A stretch of 27,674 nt of DNA from contig NJDR01000009.1 in assembly GCA_002254415.1 (NCBI GenBank), forward strand, positions 1 to 27,674, in the 5' to 3' direction. This DNA is from Candidatus Aenigmarchaeota archaeon ex4484_52. Its GTDB lineage: Archaea > EX4484-52. Positions 7,088-14,711 of the stretch are shown in pieces. The notes below the pieces were generated by a model. It was not told the origin of the DNA, did no database searches, and worked only from the letters and a program-made list of their open reading frames with translations. Position numbers and translations under genes: made by a program. Every line of letters begins with the position of its first letter. Within the stretch, counting starts at the first letter, position 1.

Positions 7088-8161
7088 CTTATTACCTCCC
7101 AATAACCAGATTTGCTTCCTCCAAATCTTCTTATCAGTTTTTTCTTCTTCAGGTTTTTTATGTGGTAGCGCACTCCATGGACTGTGATATCTATGTGTCC
7201 CGCTATTTCTTCTGCAGTGAGTTGAGGATTGTTCTCTACAAGCTCTAAGATTTCTCTTTATGTGTTTTCCAGCCATTAAATATTTTATGGAATCCGCTTC
7301 CAATGTTTTCTGAAAATTTAACAAATCTGAATATCTTCGCGATAATTGGATTTCTTGGAAGAGAAAAATCTTCTTTTAGAATAAACTCAATCTTTTTTGG
7401 CAATGCTCCGGGATTAAAGAATTCGAACCTGTCACTAAAAACCCTGATTCTGGGATTTGCTTGGCTGAAATAATCTGTGTGCATTAATTTACTAAATCCT
7501 CTGCTATAATATCTTCTCTTCCAAACACCAGCAATCCTCCATAAGTTACTTTATCCTCTCTAAGAACACCAATTTTGTGAAGGAACTCTTCATCAGATAA
7601 AACATTGTAACGGTGGCCTGGATTGAGGTTGTTAAACAGCGTTCTATAGCTTTTAATTGTTTCAGCGTCTAAATTTTTAAACTGATACTTTGTTTTTTCT
7701 TTATCTTTCTCTTCAAAAGACGCGAGTCTGTGGAATGAATCTATCTCTTCTTGTGTTGCTCTCTGGTCGCCACTTCCAGTTCTGATAAATGTATTCTTTT
7801 GATTATTAAAGTAAACAGGTTTATCTCTTGGCGATTTCTGAAGAATATAAAATGCAAGAAATGTTTTTCCTGCAATATGATATTTTTTTGATTTAACATC
7901 TATCTTTTTATTGAATTTTAATCCATTTCTAAGAAGTGAATTGAAATCATGTTCAATTTTTTCAGCATTTTTTACGCCTATAATTTCATAACGCTTTCCT
8001 TTTTTTCTTACTCCAAAAATCAGCCAGCCCCCCGCAGTATTAGAAAAAGCACTTACTGTTTCCCAACTGCTTTTAGGGATTTCTGATTTGGCTTCTTTTA
8101 CTTCAAAATCCTCCCACTCAATATCTTGCAGTTTTTCTATTAATTCTGTTTTATTTATCAT
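7084..8161 (-). pseudogene. AlbA_2/HATPase_c_4 regulator (COG2865-like) remnant
   Basis: Intact relatives have an AlbA_2 (Schlafen-type) domain, a GHKL-ATPase-like segment and a C-terminal winged helix. They act as transcription regulators or ATP-dependent helicase-like proteins in defence regions. The first open piece (8161 to 7484) holds the AlbA_2 part: EDFEVKEAKSEIPKSSWETV, AFSNTAGGWLIFGV and the RTGSGDQRATQEE segment. It reads into GGLLVFGRE and then stops. The second piece (7484 to 7245) restarts as HTDYFSQANPRIRVFSDRFE, NPGALPKK and SLPRNPIIAK, so roughly 100-150 residues between the pieces are missing. A third frame gives the winged helix LTAEEIAGHIDITVHGVRYH, ending GYWEVIR at 7084. 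The pieces overlap as TAATG, so short proteins could still be made. Confidence 0.82.
7093..7099 (-). promoter_or_regulatory. Shine-Dalgarno-like GGAGG deciding the nuclease start
   Basis: On the minus strand GGGAGGTAAT lies 7 nt before the GTG at 7087. It falls inside the last codons of the upstream winged-helix reading frame (GYWEVIR, stop TGA overlapping the GTG). Strong SD motifs are rare in this window, so this supports the internal GTG start and translational coupling. Confidence 0.65.
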
Positions 8162-8184
8162 AATACCGCTATCCTCTGTATCTG

Positions 8185-8379
8185 TTAGTTTGAATCCTTC
8201 TGTCGTGCCTTTATGACATCCATGTCTTCGAGTTCTTTGATGTGCTTGTAGAGCATTGTTTTGCTCGCATCAATTGCTACATTTAAATGGCTAAATGTTT
8301 GCGGCACTCCAGAAAGACAGCAATATATTTTTTCATTGTAAATATATTTTTTATTATTCTTATCTCTAAATTTCTTCAT
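8185..8379 (-). CDS. short winged-helix DNA-binding protein, possibly truncated
   Basis: The 64-residue product contains a helix-turn-helix pattern: FSHLNVAIDASKTMLYKHIK, then ELEDMDVIKARQ. This looks like the recognition-helix part of an archaeal winged-helix regulator. It ends abruptly in QKDSN. The next frame continues GTTEGFKLTDTEDSGI right up to the AlbA_2 start, which looks like the natural C-terminus, so a one-base shift near 8200 is likely. The ATG lies inside the 3' end of the lipoprotein gene (14-bp overlap), suggesting coupled translation. Regulator call is from the HTH pattern only. Confidence 0.55.
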   Translation of the reverse strand: MKKFRDKNNKKYIYNEKIYCCLSGVPQTFSHLNVAIDASKTMLYKHIKELEDMDVIKARQKDSN

Positions 8380-9715
8380 CTGGCTTTGTTTTTATATTTA
8401 GCTGACCTTCTATTATGTAATCATAATCTGCTTCTGCTATAAATCTATATGGTTCAACCAAATTTACTTTTGGTGCAGTAAGGGTACAGCTTATTTGCGA
8501 TGTTTTGCCTCTGTATATTTTTAATTTATTTAAAACAACAGGATTATTTTTATTTATACTCAATTCACTTGTTTTTTCTGTCTCTCCAAAATCACAATGA
8601 AATTCATCATCCCCTATATTTTGGAAAACATAGTTATAATCTTTATTTAGTTTTAATTTTAATGATTTTATATGTCCAATTCCTGCCCCTTTATTTAAAA
8701 TAATTAATTTTAAAGTAAATCTATTGCTTTTGTCATCAATAGATGATTTTATTGGTTGTTGTGCTGTTGTGTCTATTTTAATTTCAAGAGGTCCATAAGT
8801 CCTGACTGTTGTTCCTTCAATTTTAATTTCTTCATCAGCAATTGAGCCCTGAATAATTTCTATAGGATTTACAAAATAAATATTTGCCTCGCTTTTTGCA
8901 AAAGCATTATATTTTACATTAAATCCAAACTTGCAGGGTTGCATAAGCCCCATTGTTTCTTTATTTGAAGGTGCTTGAATAGCCCATACAAGTTCAACAC
9001 TATCTTTTGGATTAAGTGTAATATATCTTTTTACAATGACAGATCTGCTGTATTCATTTTTATCTTCGCCAATTATATCAATTATTTCTTCTGATTTTCC
9101 AAGTTCAATATCATAAGTCGGAGGATACATACTGAATTCCTTTATATCATACAAATTTCCGCAATGCCTTGTAAATACAGAATCTGCTTTAAACTCTTTG
9201 TCTGTTATTTTTTCTGGAAGATGACTTTCTTTTGCAAGTTCTATTTTTGTTTTTTTACTCAATTCATCTCCTTTTTTATATTTATTGCCAATCAAAGTAA
9301 TGAATTCATCTTTTAATTCATATTTTTCTTCTGTTCTGTCTGATTTTATGATTGTAACTACATCGCCTGCATCTTCCATTACATATTCTGCATAAGATAA
9401 AATTTGTCTTTCTCCTTTTTTATAATCCCATTTAAACCATGTGTTTCCTTCGCGGAAAATGTGTTCGCCTGTTGTTTGCCCCCACAAATTATATCTTTTT
9501 ATTTTTCTTTCTTCTAATGTCAAATTAGCAGGGCTGTGTCCGGTATTTGTAATTCTCATTCTGATTTGTGCATAGTCATTTGTATTTAAGTCACCAGAAG
9601 GAATTACATTTAATGAATCAACTTTAAGCAGGTCTATTGTTTTTGGTTTTGTATTATAAGTGCAACCAGAACAAACCAGGACCAATAAAATCAAAGCAAC
9701 AAGTTTTTTTTGCAT
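8366..9715 (-). CDS. secreted lipoprotein with Ig-like modules, unknown function
   Basis: The 449-residue product begins with a lipoprotein signal peptide: MQKK, a hydrophobic stretch, then LVCSGC with Cys18 as the likely lipidation site. The mature part is beta-rich. IRMRITNTGHSPANLTL resembles CARDB-type ectodomain starts. Two further modules follow. One has ITLNPKDSVELVWAIQAP and CKFGFNVKYNAFA (about 230-270). The other ends in SCTLTAPKVN and PYRFIAEADYDYIIEG (about 405-440). The same module endings occur in the 1258-residue membrane protein downstream, so the two are probably related surface components. The start lies 74 bp from divergent rps9. No enzyme motif is seen. Confidence 0.75.
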   Translation of the reverse strand: MQKKLVALILLVLVCSGCTYNTKPKTIDLLKVDSLNVIPSGDLNTNDYAQIRMRITNTGHSPANLTLEERKIKRYNLWGQTTGEHIFREGNTWFKWDYKKGERQILSYAEYVMEDAGDVVTIIKSDRTEEKYELKDEFITLIGNKYKKGDELSKKTKIELAKESHLPEKITDKEFKADSVFTRHCGNLYDIKEFSMYPPTYDIELGKSEEIIDIIGEDKNEYSRSVIVKRYITLNPKDSVELVWAIQAPSNKETMGLMQPCKFGFNVKYNAFAKSEANIYFVNPIEIIQGSIADEEIKIEGTTVRTYGPLEIKIDTTAQQPIKSSIDDKSNRFTLKLIILNKGAGIGHIKSLKLKLNKDYNYVFQNIGDDEFHCDFGETEKTSELSINKNNPVVLNKLKIYRGKTSQISCTLTAPKVNLVEPYRFIAEADYDYIIEGQLNIKTKPDEEI

Positions 9716-9757
9716 AAAAAAGTATATTAGAAAGATATATAAAATAATATAACAAAA

Positions 9758-9765
9758 TTTAAATA
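9758..9765 (+). promoter_or_regulatory. TATA box for rps9
   Basis: ACAAAA followed by TTTAAATA is centred about 28 nt upstream of the rps9 ATG, which fits a leaderless transcript. Confidence 0.5.
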
Positions 9766-9789
9766 ATTAAATATTATGTAACAATAAAT

Positions 9790-10206
9790 ATGAAAAAAAG
9801 ACAAAAATTATTAATCACCAACGGCAAAAGAAAAAGAGCTATTGCAAGAGCAGTATTTAAAAAGGGTGATGGAATTATAAAAATAAACAAAATATTGCTT
9901 GACAATATAAAACCATATTTGCTGCAATTAAAATTAAAGGAACCGCTTTTGTTGAAGCCAAATATTATTTCAAAATATGATGTAATTATTACAATCAAAG
10001 GCGGCGGAATTACTGGGCAAACAGATGCAGCAAGACAGGCACTTTGCCGTGGTATTGTTCAATTAAACAAAACTGATAAAATAAAACAAATTTTCAATAA
10101 TTACAATAAAAATTTTCTTGTAACTGATTCAAGGAGAAATGAAACAAGCAAACCATCTGCATCAAGAAGAGGAGCAAGAAGAAAAATTCAATTAAGCAAA
10201 AGATAA
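9790..10206 (+). CDS. rps9: 30S ribosomal protein uS9 (S9p)
   Basis: This small-subunit head protein's C-terminal tail reaches the P-site tRNA. Recognised motifs are NGKRKRAIARAVFKKGDGII near the N-terminus, IKGGGITGQTDAARQALCRG in the core, and DSRRNETSKPSASRRGARRK at the C-terminus. The tail ends LSKR instead of the usual SYR-like end but keeps the terminal Arg that contacts tRNA. It is 138 residues, a normal archaeal length. It is usually next to rpl13 and RNA polymerase subunit genes. Here it stands alone before the 23S unit, with an AT-rich 140-bp gap in between. Confidence 0.97.
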   Translation: MKKRQKLLITNGKRKRAIARAVFKKGDGIIKINKILLDNIKPYLLQLKLKEPLLLKPNIISKYDVIITIKGGGITGQTDAARQALCRGIVQLNKTDKIKQIFNNYNKNFLVTDSRRNETSKPSASRRGARRKIQLSKR

Positions 10207-10307
10207 AATTCTGTTTAAATTTTTTAAAGAACAAACATTTAAAAAAATATTTTTTATAGATAATTGTTTTCAAAATTAAATTTGAAAATATTACAAGCAT
10301 AAAAATT

Positions 10308-10324
10308 TAATTAAATATATAAAG
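10308..10324 (+). promoter_or_regulatory. 23S rRNA promoter (BRE/TATA)
   Basis: AATTTAATTAAATATATAAAG precedes the processing stem. With the TATA centre near 10318, initiation is expected about 25 nt downstream, near 10344. That is the base of the outer stem, so the whole primary transcript would open with the processing structure. Confidence 0.6.
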
Positions 10325-10344
10325 TCAAATTTTATGCAATGCGT

Positions 10345-10381
10345 ATCAATAGGCAAGTTGAGTAATTTGGAATTGCATTTA
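10345..10381 (+). other. 5' half of pre-23S bulge-helix-bulge processing stem
   Basis: This strand pairs with 14001-14037. The outer helix is 10345-10358 with 14024-14037 (14 bp, one G-U). The central 4-bp helix is TGAG 10359-10362 with CTCA 14017-14020. The inner 16-bp helix is 10366-10381 with 14001-14016. Three-base bulges are TAA (10363-10365) on this strand and AAA (14021-14023) on the other. This is the canonical substrate of the archaeal tRNA-splicing endonuclease. Confidence 0.9.
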
Positions 10382-12302
10382 AATAAATTACATAATGGAT
10401 GGTTTGGCTTCAAAAATGATGAATGGCGTGGCAAGCTGCGATAAGCTGTGGGGAGAGGCATGCACTCTAAGATCCGCAGATTCCGGAATGCTGATTAGCA
10501 ATAACTTCCTTTTGGAAGAAATAACGCAGGGAATTGAATCATCTTAGTACCTGCAGGAAAAAAAATCAATAGAGATTTCGTAAGTAAAGTCGATCGAAAG
10601 CGAAACAGATCAGGGTGAATCTGCCATAGCGATATGGTTTTGAGATGTGCTTTGTGCATATTTTCTTGAATTTGAACTTAAATTCTCTTGAAAGAGATGC
10701 CATAGAGGGTGATAGCCCCGTGTAGGTAAAAATTTAAGAAAAGCACAAATAAGAGTACTTTATATTGAAAATTATGAAGGAAAATAGGAGTCAAAAGCTT
10801 CTAAATCTAAATATTATTGAAGTCCGATAGCGTACAAGTACGGTGACGGAAAATTGAAAAGTATCTGTAAAAGGAAATGAAAAGAACCTGAAATTATGTA
10901 ATAAAAGTTTTCGTTTTGAAAAACGAGCCGGGGAGTGTTTTTAAGTGGTGAGGTTAAGTACTAAATAAGTATGAAGCCATAGCGAAAGCAAATCTTTTGC
11001 AATCTTTATGATGAGAAAAGTGCGTGTGATAAGTGCGTTGTTAATCACTTGAAAACTACCTGAAGCCGGACGATCTATTCCTGGACAGGATGAAATGTGG
11101 CGAAAGCTGCATGGAGGTCCGCTGCCGTTGGTGTATTGCCCTCGGGTGATCTGGGAATAGGGGTGAAATGTCAGTCGAGTCCGGCAATAGCAGGTTCCTT
11201 CTGAAATGGCCCGTAGGCCAGCCTTGTTGAAAATAAATAATAGTGTAGAGATACTGATTAAGTGTTTGGGAGAGAAATCTTTCGGCATTTTGTCAAACTC
11301 CGAATCTATTATTATTGTTGAAAACAGGAGTGAGTGGATAGGGGTAATCTCAATCCGCAAAAGGGAAACAACCCAGACAAAAGTTAAGGCCCCTAAATAA
11401 TCACCATAGTGTAAATCAAGATTGTCTTTGTCCGCAGACAATAGGGATGTTGGCTCAGAAGCAGCCATCATTTAAAGAAAGCGTAATAGCTCACCTATCT
11501 AGGACAATGGCGTCGTAAATGGACGGGGCTAAGTGATTTGCCGATACTTTTGATTATTATTTTATTAATAATAATATGGTAAGAAGGTGTTGTATGTGGG
11601 CAGAAGTAATGTCGTAAGATATTGTGGACCGCATGCAAATAAGAATCCCGGTAATAGTAGTAGTAAGTGAGGTGTGAATCCTCATCACCGAAAGGGCTAG
11701 GGTTTCTCGGCAATGTTCGTCAACCGAGAGTTAGTCGATCCTAATTTTGCATTCAAATGAATGCCAAGAGAAAGGGAAAGGCGTAAATATTCGTCTACTG
11801 ATAAAAAATTGCGGCGACGTTAAATTATTTCCAACAATTCGGGATAAAACAATACAAATGAATAATTTGTACTAAATTTATAATTCTGGGAAATGTGGTA
11901 ATCACGAGAACCAGAAGAAAGAATGAATGGGTTTGCTTATGCAAACTTTGTTTAAAGTTCTGGATTTCATAAAAAGGAAATAATATTGTTTTTTATCAAT
12001 CGTACCAAGAACCATTACTGGTGCCCCTGGATGAAAAATCCAAGGTGTTTCGGAATTAATCCATCTTAAGGAATTCAGCAAATTAGCCCTGTATCTTTGG
12101 TAGAAAGGGTGCCTATAATCTATATTTCAGTATGGAATTGTAGGTTTCAATAAAAAGGGAAGCCCGACTGTTTATTAAAAACATAGATGGCTGCAAACCT
12201 GAAAAGGTTAGTATAGCCATTGATTCTTGCCCAGTACCAGTATCTGAACGCCCGGTTCAACGGGTTAAAGGACTGGCAAACGGCGGTCGTAACTCTGACG
12301 AT

Positions 12303-13059
12303 CAATTAGGTTGTCTTTAAATCTGGCCATATGCTGGAAATCCTCTATATATTTGAATCCTCAGTAAGGGACAATTTCAAATATGAGGACGATCAGCAGG
12401 AAACTATTTGGTTATTTTTTTTAGAAAAATTAAATAAAATTTAAAAATAATATAATTATTTATTTGAATGGAAAAAAAAATAAAATATACTTTTCCTAAA
12501 AAAGGAAGAGAATTAAGATATTATCTAGCTGGATTTGCTGATGGCGAATGTTGTTTTAATGTATCTATAAAGAATCAAAAAACAGCAAAATTTGGATGGG
12601 TTTTAGATCCTTTTTTTCAAGTAACGCAAAGAAAAGAACATAAAGAGTTGCTTGAAATATTTAGAAAAACATTGAATTGTGGAAGAGTGATTGAAAAACC
12701 CGGACAAGAAGAACAATCTTTATTTCTTGTAGATAATAGAAGACAATTAAATGAAAAAATAATTCCTTTCTTTAATAAATATAAGTTATTTACGAAATGG
12801 AATGATTTTAAGAAATTTGAAGAAATTGTCCAAGCATTAGAGCAAAAAGAGCATCAGGATAAAAAAAAATTCAAAGAACTAATAAAAAAAGCATTTTTGA
12901 TGAACAATAAAGGAAAGCAAAGACGCTATAAGTTAGATGATATTTTGAATAATATATAAACCAATAGGATCCTCAGAGACTATACGCCAGACCCATAAGA
13001 TAATTTTTATCTTACTGGGAAGATATAGTCCACACCTATAGTAATATAGGAAATAAGTG
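12303..13059 (+). other. group I self-splicing intron in 23S rRNA (E. coli position 1923)
   Basis: The intron splits the base of helix 69. The 5' exon ends GACGAT (12297-12302) and pairs with the guide GTTGTC (12310-12315), giving P1 with the required U-G pair at the splice site. P3 is TCTGGC 12322-12327 with GCCAGA 12986-12991. P4 is GCTG 12333-12336 with CAGC 12394-12397. P5 is TCCTC 12341-12345 with GAGGA 12385-12389, extended by 12349-12357 with 12376-12384. P6 is 12404-12415 with 12956-12967 and holds the ORF. P7 is GACTATA 12978-12984 with TATAGTC 13024-13030. P8 lies between, and P9 is CCTATA-GTAA-TATAGG at 13035-13050. The intron ends in G13059, and the 3' exon resumes CTTAAGGTAGCG. 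These are group I, not bulge-helix-bulge, features. Confidence 0.92.
12468..12959 (+). CDS. LAGLIDADG homing endonuclease in the intron
   Basis: The 163-residue product has one LAGLIDADG motif (YYLAGFADGECCF, residues 25-37), so it should act as a homodimer like I-CreI/I-CeuI-type enzymes. It would cleave the intronless 23S site so the intron is copied in. After the motif come a beta segment (FFQVTQRKEHKELLEIF), the LNCGRVIEK turn, and a basic C-terminal half ending in NKGKQRRYKLDDIL. It lies entirely in the P6 loop. Its stop codon is part of the 3' strand of P6, so structure and reading frame share bases. No promoter or SD is clear, so expression from the rRNA precursor is likely. The catalytic Asp (D in FADGE) is present, so it looks functional. 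Confidence 0.9.
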   Translation: MEKKIKYTFPKKGRELRYYLAGFADGECCFNVSIKNQKTAKFGWVLDPFFQVTQRKEHKELLEIFRKTLNCGRVIEKPGQEEQSLFLVDNRRQLNEKIIPFFNKYKLFTKWNDFKKFEEIVQALEQKEHQDKKKFKELIKKAFLMNNKGKQRRYKLDDILNNI

Positions 13060-14000
13060 CTTAAGGTAGCGTAATCCCTTGCCGATTAAATGTCGGCCTG
13101 CATGAATAGAATAACGAGTTTTCCACTGTCTCAAGATGGAATCCGGCGAACTTAATATTTTGGTGCATAGTCCAAAGACTTCCAACGGGAAGCGAAGACC
13201 CCATGGAGCTTTACTGCAGTCTGTTGTTGAATTATATCTCTTAATGCATAGAGTAAGTAGGAGATGTTTAGAATTTCTTTTCCGGGAGAAATTTTAGTCA
13301 AAAGTGTAACACTACTCATTAGGAAATGTATTTCTTATTCTGTTAAGGCAGAAAACACCAATTGATGGGCAGTTTGGCTGGGGCGGCACACCTCTAAAAA
13401 TTTATCAGAGGTGCCCAATGGTATCCTTAAGCGGGACGGAAATCCGCTAAAAAGCGCAAAGGTAAATGGATGCCTGATAGGATTCTGATCAACGATGAAT
13501 CCTGACACGAAAGTGTGGCTTAGCGAACCCATGTTGCCTTCTTTTGAGGCACATGGATGACAAAAAAGTTACCCTGGGGATAATTGTGTTGTCTCAAGCG
13601 AGAGTTCATATCGACCTTGAGGCTTGCTACTCCGCTGTCGGCTTTTCTCATCCTGGTTGTGCATAAGCAGCCAAGGGTGGGGGTGTTCACCCATTAAAGA
13701 GGATCATTAGCTGGGTTTAGAACGGCGCGAGCCAGTTCTGTTGCTATCTGTTGGAAGTGTTTAAAATCTGAGGGTAAGGTTTGGAAAGTACGAAAGGAAC
13801 ATCAAACCGAAGCCAATAGTGAACCAGTGGTCTTACAAGGCCTCTGGGTAGCCACGCTTTAAATGATAAGAACTGAAAGCATCTAAGTTCGAAGCATGCC
13901 CCAAAAATAGATTTAAGACTCTTGTATAATACAAGTTTGATAGAGCAAAAGTGTAAGGCAAGCAATTGTTTTAGCTGATTGCAACTAATAGTCTGAAAAA

Positions 14001-14037
14001 TAAATGTAATTCCAAACTCAAAAACTTGCCTGTTGAT
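14001..14037 (+). other. 3' half of pre-23S bulge-helix-bulge processing stem
   Basis: This is the partner of 10345-10381. It holds the inner helix strand (14001-14016), CTCA (14017-14020), the 3-nt bulge AAA (14021-14023) and the outer helix strand (14024-14037). By analogy with known archaeal BHB sites, cleavage would fall within the bulges, near 10364/10365 and 14022/14023. Confidence 0.9.
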
Positions 14038-14254
14038 TTTTATTATTTTAATCCTTGAATTTGATGCCTAATCTTTGAGAGAAAACTCAAAAGAAACTTG
14101 AAATGGTCTTACATAGGTAGATTATTGTTTGCATATCTGATAAAAACAGAAGTCCTATTAGCAATACAAATTGTTCTGCAATTATAAGCAATTGTAATTT
14201 ACCCGGACAAAACATATTTTTGACAGAACATAAATTTAATTTCTTCTTCAATAA

Positions 14255-14580
14255 ATGGAATTATTATGCAGAATTTATAACTCCTTCAAATACAGGTATT
14301 ACGAAGAGAAAATAAAATACATTGTTCAAACAACAAAAGGTCAAAGAACTTTAACAATTTCATCATTTATGTTCGGTGGCATTAATTATGTCAAAGAAAT
14401 GCTTGATAAGGAATTGGCACACTATCTTGAAATAACAAGACGACTAAACGATCTCTATCTGATTTAAAAATGTGGAGACAAATTTTAGATATGAATCAAA
14501 CAATAAGTAATTTATTTGGAAAATACTATGGTGATATAGCAAATACATCAATTTTGATTAGTAATATTTTTTCATCATAA
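14255..14580 (+). pseudogene. unknown small gene, apparently frameshifted
   Basis: An ORF of 70 residues (14255-14467, starting MELLCRIYNSFKYRYYEEK) contains QTTKGQRTLTISSFMFGG and a helical end, KEMLDKELAHYLEITRRL. A TATA-like ATAAATTTAAT about 25 nt upstream fits a leaderless start. After its stop, the +1 frame stays open from about 14436 (KTTKRSLSDLKMWRQILDM, then NQTISNLFGKYYGDIAN) to 14580. The similar helical character suggests one gene of about 108 codons broken by a one-base shift. I do not recognise a family. The second part alone could also start at ATG 14470 as a 36-residue peptide. Confidence 0.35.
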
Positions 14581-14680
14581 TATATTTTTAATATATAGGA
14601 TAAATTATAGAAAATCAAATAATATTTGTTAATGACATTTGCGGAAAATTTTTAAGCTTTTTTATTGTATTATTTTATTG

Positions 14681-14689
14681 TTTATACAA
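14681..14689 (+). promoter_or_regulatory. probable TATA box for rpl21e
   Basis: TTTATACAA lies about 27 nt upstream of the eL21 start codon, a leaderless spacing. An alternative, GGAAAATTTTTAAG (14643-14656), lies further upstream and would give a leader of about 30 nt. Confidence 0.4.
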
Positions 14690-14711
14690 TAAAAATAATT
14701 ACATAACTATT

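Larger units (their letters stand above)
10366..14016 (+). rRNA. 23S rRNA gene, interrupted by a group I intron
   Basis: The large-subunit rRNA is recognised by landmark segments in order: GTGGCAAGCTGCGATAAGC near the 5' end; helix 69 (CGGCGGTCGTAACTCTGAC, 12281-12299); the P loop TGGGGCGG; the peptidyl transferase core around 13575-13640; the A loop GGGGTGTTCACCC; GCTGGGTTTAGAAC; and the sarcin-ricin loop at 13787-13800. Ends are set by the inner processing helix and may differ from the mature ends by a few bases. Without the intron the gene is about 2.9 kb, the usual size. No 16S, 5S or tRNA gene is next to it, so the rRNA operon is split. It has several substitutions at highly conserved positions. 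Compensatory changes, such as C at the 2057 equivalent with G at 2611, argue that they are real. Confidence 0.97.

Noticed and set aside
223..8161. Frameshifts as plain sequencing error
   Set aside because: Long genes in the same window (1258, 673, 581 and 449 codons) are intact. The broken genes also have lost conserved residues, large internal deletions and missing ends.
12303..13059. Archaeal bulge-helix-bulge intron in 23S
   Set aside because: Exon-intron junctions do not form a BHB, while P1 to P9 of a group I intron can all be paired and the intron ends in G.
10941..13965. Several open frames of 64-176 codons inside the 23S region on both strands
   Set aside because: They overlap conserved rRNA landmarks and show no protein family signature. 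Only the intron ORF at 12468-12959 has a real motif.
14038..14254. 5S rRNA or a box C/D guide RNA after the 23S gene
   Set aside because: No 5S core such as CCGAAC is seen, and no paired C and D boxes with correct spacing. Nothing supportable is found here.
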